Source: Aquatica leii
Taxonomy: Eukaryota; Arthropoda; Insecta; Coleoptera; Lampyridae
Assembly: GCA_035610365.1 (NCBI GenBank)
Contig: CM069433.1
Location: 180,064,882 to 180,128,881 of the forward strand
Reading direction: 5' to 3'
DNA length: 64,000 nucleotides
Below are positions 33,033 to 44,690 of this stretch, in pieces (position 1 is the stretch's first letter; the number at the start of each line of letters is the position of its first letter). Under the pieces are notes generated by a model, which worked only from the letters and a program-made list of their open reading frames with translations, did not search any database and had not been told where the DNA came from. The position numbers and the translations under genes are program-made.

Positions 33033-33249
33033 GCAATGTGCGATGGCGTAATCTTTTGTGTCTGGAACAGGTCTTGTTGTTCCTCGGTGGTAACTCCGAA
33101 CCTAGCTTTTCCAGAACCTCCGTATAAGTTCATAAACTTTTCGAACTCCATTTCTTCGATTGGATTCCTGGTTCTGCTACTTATTACTCTGGTTCGGACC
33201 TGAACTTGCGGATTGTGGTTATCGCCAGCAAACGGGGCTAGACGATCGA

Positions 33250-34560
33250 CGTGGACCACTTTTGGCTTGCCTCTGGGCGGTTTTCGGATGCGGTATATAA
33301 CGTCGTTAATACGCTGCACGACTTCATAGGGCCCTCCCATTGCCTTTGCAGCTTCGGCGACAAACCACGTCTCCTTTGAGGGTTATACAACCAAACCATA
33401 TCGCCAGGTTGAAACCCACCATTTTGCGCCTTGACGTCATATCTTGTTTTCATCCTGTCGCTGGCAATTTGTGTGTTTTTACGAACCTCTTCATGTACTT
33501 CGTCTAGCCTCTTTGCCAGCTTGCTGACGTAATCTTCTCCAGCGACTTCTTCTTCCGGTCTTCGTCCAAATTGAAGATCGCATGGTAATCTTATCTCACG
33601 ACCGAGCATGACACAGGATGGTGTTTGGCCTGTGCTTTCGTGAACGGATGATCGGTACGCCATTAAGAAGAGGTGCAAGTACTGATCCCAGTCTCTTTGA
33701 TGTTCGGACACTACCTTGGCTAAGTACTTGCCCATTGTTCGATTCATCCGTTCAACCATGCCATCAGACTGAGGATGGAGAGGCGTTGTCCTAGTCTTTT
33801 TAATTCCTAACAGTCGGCAAACTTCTTGAAACAGCCCAGACTCAAAATTGCGGCCTTGATCGGAGTGTAATTCCAACGGAACTCCAAACCGGCAGAAAAA
33901 CTCCTTTACTAATACGTCTGCGACTGTAGCTGCTTCCTGATTGGGTATGGCGTAAGCCTCCGTCCATTTCGTGAAATAATCCATCGCCACCAAGATGTAT
34001 TTATTTCCCGAATCGGATTCTGGGAACGGCCCTGCGATGTCAATCGCTACTCTTTCCAAAGGGCTTCCTACGTTGTATTGTTTCATGGGTGCTTTGCGCT
34101 TTCTCGCTGGACCATTTCCTGAAGCGCAGACTATGCATTTACGGCACCATTTCATGACGTCCTCTTTGCAGTTCATCCAGTAGAATCGTTCTCGCACTTT
34201 ACCCAACGTCTTCTTAATGCCAAAGTGTCCTCCTGATGTCCCATCGTGGAGATGCTTCAACACTTCGGTCACCCTGCTTTTCGGCACTACCAGCTGTAGT
34301 TTGCTTCCCGTGCCCTCGGCACTTTCTAGGGATCGCTTAAGAAGACCGTCTTCTACTATCAAGGAGTCCCACTGCGCCCAGTACGCTTTGATATTTTTGC
34401 CCAAAGCACTCACTTCTTCCCAGGTTGGTCGTCGGCCGCTTTCTTTCCAGTCGAGGAGTAGTCTTATTTCAGGATCGTCTTCTTGTTCGCGACGTAACTG
34501 CTCAGGTTCCCACTCATCATCAACCATAGCAGTTCTCCGGAGGCATTCGACTTTTCTTCC
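33250..34560 (-). pseudogene. Integrase region of the young gypsy element
   Basis: This is a Ty3/gypsy integrase with a zinc-binding domain (GGHFGIKKTLGKVRERFYW then CRKCIVC) and a catalytic core (IDIAGPFPESDSG, LHSDQGRNFES and HPQSDGMVERMNR, giving the D-D-E acids). A C-terminal domain contains QWEGP and VVHVDRLAPF. It inserts element DNA into chromosomes. The downstream neighbour is the macrodomain gene. It is treated as part of a fossil. Confidence 0.9.
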
Positions 34561-34619
34561 AGTCGCGAACAATGGCTGCAGTCCGCCGGACATGGTCTTC
34601 TGGATAAGGCATCAGCGTT

Positions 34620-35830
34620 CCGATGACTGCTTCCGGCACGGTGTTCTGTGTCGTAGTCATACTCTTGCAGTCTCTCGATCCATCTTGCTACTTGTCCTTC
34701 TGGGTTACGGAACTGCAGTAGCCATTTTAAAGCGGCGTGGTCTGTTCTCAGTAAAAATCTTCGTCCATACAAATACTTGTAGAAATGTTCGATGGACTTA
34801 ACGACTGCTAACAGCTCCCTCCTAGTCACGCAATAATTCCTTTCTGGCCTAGACAAAACCTTGCTAAAGTACGCGATCACCTTTTCTTGTCCATCTTGAA
34901 CCTGCGAAAGGACCGCGCCTATGGCCATAATGCTTGCGTCGGTATCCAAAACAAACTTTCCATCTTCTCGTGGATAACTCAAAATTGGCGAAGTTACTAG
35001 GGCCTGTTTTAGTTGATTAAAAGAATTTTCGCAGTCTTCATTCCATCTAAATTCTGCTTTTTCTTCGGTTAGTTTTGTCAATGGTTTGGCAATATTGGCA
35101 AATCCGGGGACAAATCTTCTATAATAAGTGCACAACCCAAGGAAACTTCGGACCTGATGTTTGTCGATCGGTCTTGGCCATGCTTGCACTGCTCGGATTT
35201 TGTCTGGGTCAGCCCTTACTCCGTCTCTAGATACGACGTGGCCAAGGTATTGGACTTCCTTCTTAAATACGTGGCACTTCTTTGGGCTTAGTTTGAGGTT
35301 AGCCCCACGTAATCTCTGGAACACTTCCTTCAAGTTGTTTAAGTGCTCTTCAAACGACCTTCCAACCACGATCACGTCGTCCAGGTAGACCAAGCACGTC
35401 TTCCAAGACAATCCGCGCAAGATGGTCTCCATCAAACGCTCGAACGTTGCAGGAGCGTTACACAGGCCGAAGGGCATTACAGTGAACTGCCACAAACCAG
35501 TTCCGATCGTAAAAGCTGTTTTTTCACGATCCTTGGGTTCTAATTCTACCTGCCAGTATCCACTCTTTAAATCTAACGTAGAAAACCACTGGGATCCTGG
35601 ACAGGGTGTCTAGCGTATCGTCAATTCTGGGTAAAGGGTAGCTGTCCTTTTTGGTCACGTCGTTTAGCTGCCTGTAGTCTACGCAAAACCTCGTTGATCC
35701 ATCCTTCTTCTTCACGAGTACCACTGGGGATGCCCATGGACTACTTGAAGGTTCAATCACGCCTTCTCTCTCCATATCCGTAATTATTTGTTCGGCTTCT
35801 TCTCTTTTCGCCAAAGGAAGTCTGCGTGGA
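34620..35830 (-). pseudogene. Reverse transcriptase and RNase H region of the young gypsy element
   Basis: Reverse transcriptase motifs run [44 protein letters not shown] and LVYLDDVIVVG. RNase H follows (FVLDTDASIMAIGAVLS, LRTDHAALKWL and HRNADALSRRPC). The sequence is close to the second copy at the right end of the window where the two overlap. Confidence 0.9.
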
Positions 35831-36299
35831 TGTTGTCGTATCGGCCGAGCGTCTCCGGTATTAATTTTATGTTTCACCACGTTAGTTCTTCCTTTGGAGC
35901 CACTCTCCAGCGCGAACACATCTTGGTACTCTTGGATCAACACTTTAACTTTAGCCAGCTGGTCTTGGCTGAGGTTTTCGCATTTGGTGGTAAGAATGTC
36001 CAATAGATGTTGTGGACACTTCTTCGGCGACGTATCTTCGTTCGACTTCACGCATCTCACAATTTGTGATACTGGCGTGCATTGGCCTACCACGGTCTTC
36101 TTTTTCAGCGTTACAGGATCTGAGTTGATGTTTAAGATCCTTACTGGCATCGTCTTCTTTACTCGTACTAAAGTTCTGCCAACGAGTAGTCCCTTTTCAA
36201 CTAAGCCGCCCTCCATTGGTTCAATCGCGCGTATGTAGCCTTCCCGGAGACTTCCATCCAGGCGTGCCATCACCACACTTTCAGTCCTTGCAGGCAGAG

Positions 36300-37890
36300 T
36301 CACGTCTTCACTCAATAAGACTCGCACGGCTGCCTTCTCTGACGAATGAAAAGGAATTTCTTCATTGTCGATCTTCAGGACATCGTTCTTCATATCCAAA
36401 TGGAACGCATACTTCTTTATCACGTCCATTCCCAGGATAACTTCTTCCGTGATGTCGGCTACCAGTACTTGATGGTCGAGTACTCCATTTCCCAAACCAA
36501 TGGTTACTTCGACTTGTCCGTGAGTAGGTATTTCGTCACCCGTCGCTGTTCGAAGTCGTACTGTTACTGGTGATGTCTTCTCGTTTTCCAATAAGATGTC
36601 AGGACGAATGATGGTCTTCGTCGCTCCCGTGTCAACCAGTAACTGGACGCTTCTCCCATTGATCTTGCCATCGAGATAAATGCTATGCAATTGCTCCCTA
36701 GGCGATGCCATTTGGATTGTAACCTCCGGAGTTTGACTAGATGAGATTACTTTTTGTTTCTTTCGCTCGCCTCGTTCCAAATTTTCCAGGGCTCTTCTAG
36801 TCCTCTTCTTAGGTTTGGTACGATGCCGTCGTACATGGCCTATTTCATCGCAGTTCAAAGCTGTCACTCCTCTTTCCCGAAGTATTCGTCGCGCTATCTC
36901 CTCGATGCTTTCCAGTGTCTGCGCGGGTACTTCTGTAGCACAGCAGAGTCTATGACCACCTCGTTGCGATGCTTGTTTTGCTGCTTCAAACTCCAAAGCA
37001 TGCACCAAAGCGTCATCCAATGTCTTCGGTCGAGCTAACCGGAGAGTCTGCTGTGTTTCGCTGTCTCGGAGGCCATCTACGAAAGTTTGAATAGCTAACT
37101 GCTCCAGGAAGGTATCCGGTGCTGTAGGATACGCAAGCCGTGTTAGTCTGGCGATGTCAGCCTCAAACTCTTGAAGACTTTCGGCAGCTTTTTGAACCCG
37201 ACTTTTAATTTGAGCCTGATATACTTGTTGAAGATGAGCATCCCCATATCTCATTTCTAATCGTGATATTAAGAGTTCGTAATTTTCTTGCAGGTGGTCC
37301 GGAATAGTTTGTAAAATTCCAAGCGCTTCTCCACGTAAGGACACTATTAAAGACGTCGCTTTCTGCTTGTTGCTCCAACCATTAGCAGTAGCTGCGGCTT
37401 CAAACTGCTTGTAGTAGCTTGACCATGGAACTTTACCATCAAAATTCGGAGGTACAACTTTGAACTTATGAGTGTTTTCTTCTCGATGGTCCATTATTAA
37501 ATCTTCACTCGTGACGCTTTCTTCACCGTGGCAATTCATTTGCTTCATTCTTTCTTCAATCAGTTTTATTCTGTCTTCTAATTTGTCCTCTATTGCTTCT
37601 ATTTTCTCATTCACAGATTCGCAAATTTCTTCTTTCAAATTTAGCATATCTGCTTGGGTTTCTTCTTGAATTTTTCTATGCTCGTTCGTATTTCTTCTTT
37701 TAAACTTCTAGAATTTTCTTCCATTTTCTGAGAATGTTCGGAAAGTTTTTCTTCCATTTTTCTGGAATTTTCCGACAGTTTTTCTTGGATATTTTTATTC
37801 ATCGATTCTTGACCATTTTTTATCGATTCAAGAAATTCAAATAATTTTGCATCCATTTTAACTGCTTGCAAACGCGTCACCGGCATAAAT
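36300..37890 (-). pseudogene. Gag and protease region of the young gypsy element
   Basis: The N-terminus (MPVTRLQAVKMDAKLFEFL) leads into a long Glu/Lys/Ser coiled coil with repeated KMEEKLSEHSQ-like heptads. The Gag core follows ([29 protein letters not shown] and [12 protein letters not shown]). After a basic stretch comes an aspartyl protease, [14 protein letters not shown]. Gag forms the particle shell and protease cuts the polyprotein. The coiled coil extends the Gag N-terminus beyond a minimal gypsy Gag. Confidence 0.85.
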
Positions 37891-38181
37891 TTAAATATAA
37901 CACGAATATAAAGTTTCAATACACTACTTTTTAAAATGCAGTTTTTGTATAACACAAAATTTTAATAACGATCTACTTATTAATATTAAACCACTAGTGT
38001 ACGGAAACGAATTTAACTATGATTACACTTTATAAATAAACACGCGTATCTCGAATTTAAGAGTTATTGTCACAATCAATGTTTTTATTATGAAGCAATA
38101 TTAGATTACTTAATGGTATTTACACTAATAAAAATCGCGAACAGCTTTATCTATTTACACGTTTTCCACGGGTTTAAAACC

Positions 38182-38196
38182 CCACACCTGACACCA
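38182..38196 (-). other. Primer-binding site
   Basis: On the minus strand TGGTGTCAGGTGTGG lies three bases after the 5' LTR. It begins TGG, complementary to a tRNA CCA end. The match extends to a tRNA with acceptor end CCTGACACCA, which fits some insect leucine tRNAs as far as I recall. The tRNA identity is inference. Confidence 0.65.
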
Positions 38197-38199
38197 ATT

Positions 38200-38650
38200 T
38201 GTAACGAATTTATTACTTAAAAAAAAACTAATTTATTTAAAACGATTAAAACTACGTTTACTTATTATAGAAATATGTATACTTTTAAATGAACCGAACT
38301 AATTAAATCTAATAATAAAAACACTTACACTAATTTATGTATAACACTTAAGATAAGATAAGATAACGTCCTCGGATTTGTTTACACTATAAGTCACGTT
38401 CACTCGATTCGGTGTACACTGTTATTTATTTAAAACGTCCGCACGTGCTAATCACTTATTTATCTTCACTTGATAATCTTCTTAACACATTCGCATTCCA
38501 GCAATAACTGACCTACGATTTCCATCTTCGGCTTTTATAGACATCAGCAAATTCTTCTCGATCGTTCCTCACTTTTCGCTATATTTTCTAGAAACTAGAT
38601 AACAGTTCTAGAAGGCTCTTGCATTTGCAAGTAATTTCTCGGACGTTTCA
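38200..38650 (-). repeat. 5' LTR of the young gypsy element, with promoter
   Basis: 451 bp. On the minus strand it holds two TTCTAGAA palindromes (38606-38613 and 38586-38593), then TATAAAAG (38532-38539), then the initiator-like TCAGTT (38506-38511). TATA start to initiator is 28 bp, which is right for RNA polymerase II. Confidence 0.93.
38506..38613 (-). promoter_or_regulatory. LTR promoter: HSE-like palindromes, TATA box and initiator
   Basis: TTCTAGAA occurs twice, 20 bp apart, and equals TTC-nn-GAA, the basic paired unit of a heat-shock element. The sites lie about 50-80 bp upstream of TATAAAAG, which precedes TCAGTT (arthropod initiator consensus TCAGT) by 28 bp. The same order is kept in the LTR at 61312 and, in diverged form, in the solo LTRs at 53973 and 3266. 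Heat response is inference. The motif arrangement is seen. Confidence 0.6.
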
Positions 38651-38654
38651 ATAT

Positions 38655-39660
38655 ATATATATATACATATATCAAAATTTTTATTTGCAACAAACCACAA
38701 TCAGCTATAATATTTTTTTAAATACAATGCTGCAATGCAACGCTCTCTTGAATTAATTATTTGAGAGTAAGGATAAAATTTTATTTAAATGTCACATATT
38801 GTGTACCAAATAATCTTAAAGAAAAATTAATAATTCAATAATTAACTAACACTAGAATAGAATAATACATTAATATACAGTAATTCCAAACATTCGCGGA
38901 TTTGGTTATTCACGGAAGTAAACAAAAATATAAAATAGTAAGCTATAACTTTTAGGGTGCATTGTATTAAATTATAAAACCCAATATGTCTGACTTTTCT
39001 TACACAATTATTAAAATATATTTTTTAGAAACACATCTGTGTTAGAAAAACTTACAATCCCTTCTTAGGTTTTTAGTTTAAAAAAAAAACTGAATGAATG
39101 TTAAGGAATTACTGTACTAATAACTGTGATATATAATTTTTTTAATCAACTTAAACTAAAGTATAACTTTGCTTAAACAAACAAAAAAAGAGATATCAAT
39201 TTTATTTGAATATACTTACGTAACAAAAGTAACCTATCTACGTAACAATAAAAAAATTATACTTATTTTTGTCCAAGACTAGAAAAATTTGTTATATGCA
39301 CTTCACGTCACACATAACACAGAACCAAATTGTTGATTAGGTGCACGACTTTTTTATAGTTCATTTTATAGATTAGTTGGTACAGGTATCAGCTCTATTG
39401 CGTTCCTGTATAAACCTGAATACATAGGCATGACTCACCACGATGCCTGTTGTTACTGGTATTTTATGGACCTTTCTATATTTATATTTTTCTTAAGATG
39501 TAAAAATCGTTAATCATTTATTCATTGTTATTTATTTTAACTTCCATATTAATAAAAATGTGTCACAATTTTTTTATTGTATATGAAACCTTGCGCGGAT
39601 TCCCTGAAGTTGTTCATGGGCCCCTAAATCAATTTTAATTTTCTATGGAACCGTTAGAGG
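38655..39660. other. AT-rich stretch, no gene seen
   Basis: TA microsatellite remnant at the start, then AT-rich sequence without recognisable coding content. Confidence 0.5.
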
Positions 39661-39669
39661 ATTTTGGGG

Positions 39670-40115
39670 ACCCTTAGGGATCAGTAGGGAATACTTCTGG
39701 AACCATTAATCTAGAAAGAAACAGTCGACTTAAACATTCTTTTGCATTAATATGAAAGTGTGCTGGTACATTAATTGTCCATCTATCTTGGTGATCAAGT
39801 GTTTGCAGTAGATGTGTATTTTTATCACTATAATAGTGAAATACATCGGAGCACATCAAAACAGAGATTTTCAATAACAAAGCCAATTACTCAAAATTTA
39901 TTTTCTTCATTTCCAAAGATAGCCTTACGTCTGCTTGTTTTCTGATATGCTACGCTTCCAGTTCTCTGAAGTCACGAAGTAATCTTTCCTGTATTATTTT
40001 GTCTTGTTTGCAATCTGGATATTTTAGTGTAAACAGGTGACGCTAACAAACAAATTTCGTCGCATTCTCCAATCGTTAAAGTAATATCAATTCGTTCTTG
40101 CAAATTGTAATTCTT
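39670..40115 (-). pseudogene. mariner-like transposase remnant 1
   Basis: The minus strand starts near 40115 with MKNYNLQERIDITLTIGEC and continues to LQRTGSV. This matches the N-terminal helix-turn-helix domain (DUF4817-type) of a group of insect mariner-like transposases. A later segment (about 39890-39700) reads FHYYSDKNTHLLQTLDHQ then DRWTINV, which matches the catalytic-domain phrase H-x-W-x-x-ENPH...RWSVNVW of the same group. The linker between them, with the first catalytic Asp, is missing or unreadable. It is an internally deleted, non-functional copy. Confidence 0.6.
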
Positions 40116-40119
40116 CATA

Positions 40120-41240
40120 CTGAACAAACAGAACCACAATAACTAAGAACCACAATATAACACCCTGCTAAGAACGTCAAATAAATAATAATTGTGGCTG
40201 CTTTTTTGTCAAAGCAACCTTCGATAATTTAAAAATATTTAAAATTATTATTTACAATAAAATAACTCAAAAATGCTTAAAGTTAAGTATAGGAAACCTT
40301 AACACTTTTTGATAAGAGATCAAATTTTACAGAAGTTATTAAATACAGCGTGTTCAATTTAAAATAACGCAGTTATTTGGAATCATAAATACCTTATTAT
40401 CTTAGAAATACTTTGATATACGTTGCGTACTGTATGGATTTCGTCCTAGAATGTTCCTTTTTACATTCAGAATTAATATTAACAGTCATTTTCTTTTTTA
40501 TTTACATGCAAATAATTAATTGATCGACACGACGTGAAACTTAACGTACACGCTCAGTGAGACCTTTATTTTTAAATATTCGCCTTCATCTACGTTACTA
40601 ATGGATGCGTTGATTTTACTTCATACGTGGTGCTTGTAAAAGTTTTGCTGGGGTAAGAATTAACTTTAATTTTTGTGACATAATTTGATTTTCCCGTAAT
40701 TATCATATCATTCGGGTTTATAAAGTTTATTGATTGAATTACGAGCAATTTATTTGTGATGTAGGTAATTGGAAAAGAATTTAAGAGTTGGAATAGCATT
40801 GCTACCTGCCGATTGGGAAACTATAGCTAGGAGTGCAAGACGAAAAGGCGACTAGCCTAATGTAGTTCACCAGTTAAAAATAAACAAAATTAACGACTAG
40901 AAAAATGTTTCAAAGGAAAAGTATGTGCTTCAGAAAAAAGATGGAAAGCAGTAAACTGACAAAAAACGTGTTGGTTACGGTGTCGAAAAACTTTTATCGT
41001 GGAATTTTTGAATTCAAGTATCAGAGTATGATTTTGTTGGTTACAATGACACCACCAGCACTGAATGACTCTTTAAGCCTTTTTATTATATCTTTCGCCA
41101 TTGTCGTAACACGGGGGATACTGTTTCAGTTAATGAAAAAAAGTGTGACTTTTTTCGTTAGCAATATTTTTTTTAATATTTAAGTTCCGAACATTTTTAT
41201 TTATATTATTTATTAGCGTAGATTGTAAATAAACAATGTG
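40120..41240. other. No gene recognised, one unknown ORF
   Basis: The open frame 40905-41183 on plus (92 codons, starting MFQRKSMCFRKKM) has two hydrophobic stretches in its second half but no family I recognise. It may be chance in AT-rich DNA. The rest shows nothing. Confidence 0.35.
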
Positions 41241-41249
41241 TTAAATTAT

Positions 41250-41600
41250 TAAACATTACATTAGAAGAAGAAATTAACTACAACTCAGACACTGATAAAT
41301 TAGAATTTATTACTTCGCTTGCTGCTACTGTTGATGTTGACGTTTCAGAGGTCGAAGATTGCTCTTCAATCAAATATTCAATATTTTTTAAATTTTTACT
41401 TTATTTTCGATGGTATCTTCGGCATAGGTAACATTACTACGTCAGCCGCCGTGTCTCTTCAAAACTAGGATATCAGCTCCACTGACGGTGAAAAAGGTCG
41501 CTGATGTTCTTTGAAAACAATGGTTTGCGAAGATTTTTGATTTGGGTAGTCCTAAGTACTCAGTAATTTTCTTCCGATGTGTTTGTAAAATACGTTTTTT
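41250..41600 (-). pseudogene. Crypton-like tyrosine recombinase remnant
   Basis: Minus-strand translation near 41600-41440 gives KKITEYLGLPKSKIFANH, CFQRTSATFFTVSGADI and LVLKRHGG. The pattern I-x-H-x-F-R-R-[ST]-x-A...GAD...LKRHGGW is the C-terminal catalytic part of tyrosine recombinases found in Crypton transposons and in domesticated proteins such as KIAA1958 and ZMYM types. The HxxR region is present. A stop follows GG, and traces of TYAEDTIENK match the usual continuation to the catalytic Tyr region. Only this end of the enzyme remains. Confidence 0.65.
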
Positions 41601-41639
41601 GTTTTGTTTTTGTTTTACGTGACCAAAATATCTCCGCAA

Positions 41640-44600
41640 GCTTCATTAATTTTAATTGCGACACTGTGCTTGAAATATTTTTGATTTGTAATTTGCTATT
41701 AATACTTGTTTTTATTTATTTACTTCTGTTACGTATCAAAATTCAAAAAGAAAAACCAACAATAATTGCAACTTAACTATACAATGAAAAACTTACTCAA
41801 AGTCATTTCCCCATGATGATTTTCGAAAGGAACAGGAGGGTAGGGATAGGGTGCACGACTTTGATTTAACATGTTCCTAAATTTTCTAATTTATTGCACT
41901 GTCTTAATTTATACTTTTCATCATCATTACATAGCTTTAATTAATTGAAATGTACATGAAAGGCGTTATAGCCGGCTAACCATCTGACTGAATTATTTTA
42001 TATGAAAAATAGTGACAATAAAACTTTATCACAAGGTTCAACAAAACGTATTCTATTTAAAGGAAGAATAAAATTTATCTACTTAAAACACACCAACTTC
42101 TAAATTCGTTTGATTTTTGTCAAAACCATCATAATTCTTTTGGAAAAGTAAGCAAAACCTTAACAATTTTGGTTGTTTATTTTAGGTCTTCAAACTATAT
42201 AATGTTTTACATTTTGTTAAATACAAATGAAATAATATTTTTAATTTCTAATAATTCTATTTATCGTTAAAATGTAAAATCTTATGGTAATACATAATTT
42301 ATCAGTAGTTTCAGGGCAGAGTTTTATTTTAAAAAAGAATTTTTATACACAAACTTTAAGTTGAATTGAACCAGCCGTATGCATTTTAACTATCGATCAA
42401 TAGCTAAATTAGCCACTTCAACAAATGGAGCTGTATGGTAGATCAAAGATTTTTTTTTAATCTTTAAATTGGCATGTATACGCGCAACTATAAAACGAGT
42501 TAAGCAGCTGGAAATAAATGGACTCGAATAAAAACATACAATTATGAAAAACCTTGAATGAAAGCTTAAAAAAAAGAACAAAATTCAAACATCTCTAATA
42601 AAAAAAATCTAATTTAATTTTATTTATAACCTTTTTTTAATTATAACCGAATGCTTTGCGCGAACAAAAAAAAATTAAAATTTTACCCATCCACGGTTAT
42701 TATATTATCATTTACTTTTTCGTTATTATTAGAATAAAAAGCATTCAGGTGGTAATGAAATTTTAATGTTATGTATTAAATAATTATTTAAATTTAAATT
42801 ATAAGGTTTCTTTTGCAGTCGACATTAATTTATACATATAGGTATACACATTTAATTTCGAAGTGTGATTTTAATCTTACATTTATTTAATAAATAGGTT
42901 TTAATGTAAACTTGATTATTCGTATTTGAATTAAATAACAAAAATTAAAGGTGGAATGGTAATGATTAATGTAAAAGTAAAGTATGGTTTATGTACCCAA
43001 CATTTTTAGTTATTGACATGGTTTCGTAAACTACTAAAAAATTTGTGTATTATACGAAATTGGCATTTACAGAAAAAAAATTTGATTTTATTTTCCAACG
43101 ACCCAACAATGATTAGCGTTTAGTTTTAACATTACATGAATTGATCAAATTTCGTACTAGATTGGAATTATTCGGCAACTGTCAGATTTTTTAAATATTT
43201 AGTTCAATTATTATTATTATGTAAAGTTTGGGTTATTCGTTTCAGGTCGATCCTTTAAAATGATTAATTTCTTTAGTGTATTATACATATATCAATCTCC
43301 TAATATAGTTTTTTATAATTAATGTTTGTTGCTTTTGATGAAATTGGTTAACATTTATAAAATCTATTATTGAAGCTACTTAGACTAAATTTATAATGTC
43401 TATTGCAAATTATGGTATGGAACGTTTGAAGAAGAACGCGACTCATAATTTGGTCAAAATTATTATATAATTTATGTAGTTGTTCTGTCTTTAGCGATTT
43501 TATTTTTACAACATCTAAGATGGTCTTGTTTAATTTTGAATTAGGATGTTATAGCATAACGACCAAAGAAGAATCCACAGTTCAAATTTAACATGTGGAC
43601 ATTTTCTGTAATTGTATGCAGGAACGTCTGCTTCTTTCGGAAGTGCAACGGAAGATGCCTTAAAACAATGGTTACTAACCATAATGAGTAATGCGCATCA
43701 ACAAGTATTCAATTAAAAAATATACCTGTTACAGTTTTAGATTAAATAACACTTCGTACATATAATTATCGTTTTACAATATCAAAGTATAAGTTAATAC
43801 GTAAGCAAAGAATAAAAACTTGAAAAAATTGCACAAAAAATTGTCTATCACACAAGTTCTTCAACGACTTGACTCAAATTACATCTAGAAATGGGTGTTA
43901 GTAACCAATGTCCACATTCGTACGTGTTCTAAGTTATCGACTCGAAAGACATGTACTTAAAAGACATGTACAAACGCGTGGCGCTAAGATAATACGGAAA
44001 AAATAAATCGCGTCGTAAAAATAGATCTTAATTCTTACCCCAGCAACACATACGAAACGAAATCGATGCAGCCATTTATTACGTAGATATGAAAATATTA
44101 AAAAATAAAGTTTTCACTGAGCGCAACGTTAGATTTTCACGTACAGTCCTTGTTACATCTAGAGCCGAAACTTCCTTTTTATTAGTTATCCATGCCAAAA
44201 AAAATTGGTTAATTTTCTTGCTGCAAAAGGAGCGTTTTCGGACAAAATTCATACAGTACGCAATCTATATCAATATATTTTTAACATAACAAATCTTCCC
44301 CCCCCTTCCTCTCCAGCAACATAAAAACCTGGGAAATGAACACTAGCTAAAATGAAAAACAAAAATTTAGGCATACGCCAAGGACAGAACCCTAAAATAC
44401 AAAATCAACCCAAATCCCCGATCAGTTTCTTTTCTAAAACGACATCTGTTTTTCAATTTTACCATATCGATTGGTTCACTATGGTATCGCTATAGTCAAA
44501 ACATCTTCATCTTCTAGTTTGAAAAGCTGAATATAGAGCATTTAAATGTTTAACGTACCAGTTACCAGTATTTTTTGCCATTTGGTCTACTACGTCTACC

Positions 44601-44690
44601 CCACACTTGGTTCACTATAATACAGTTTCTGTTTCTGTTTTTTTCTTTATTCCGTTATTTGTTACTACGTTATTTTTATTTAGTCTGGCT
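41640..44690. other. AT-rich stretch, no gene seen
   Basis: About 3 kb without recognisable domains. AAGACATGTAC occurs twice at about 43945-43972. Short open frames (for example 42390-42581 minus and 44089-44289 plus) have no motif. Confidence 0.5.

Larger units (their letters stand above)
32063..38650 (-). mobile_element. Young full-length Ty3/gypsy retrotransposon carrying a macrodomain gene
   Basis: A 6588-bp LTR element on the minus strand. The two 451-bp LTRs (38200-38650 is the 5' one, 32063-32513 the 3' one) read as identical, so insertion was very recent. Parts in order are a primer-binding site, Gag with a coiled-coil N-terminus (about 37890-36760), protease ([10 protein letters not shown], about 36700-36300), reverse transcriptase (about 35830-35150, YLDD), RNase H (about 35010-34620), integrase (about 34350-33250), the extra macrodomain gene and a polypurine tract. 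It inserted in an AT microsatellite (ATAT on both sides). It looks whole in layout, with about three reading-frame interruptions in gag-pol. It is richer in GC than its surroundings. Confidence 0.93.

Noticed and set aside
34217-37669. Plus-strand open frames across the young gypsy element
   Set aside because: Shadows of gag-pol on minus, with no recognisable domains.
40905-41183. 92-codon plus-strand open frame
   Set aside because: No recognisable family. Two hydrophobic stretches alone do not support a membrane protein gene in such AT-rich DNA.
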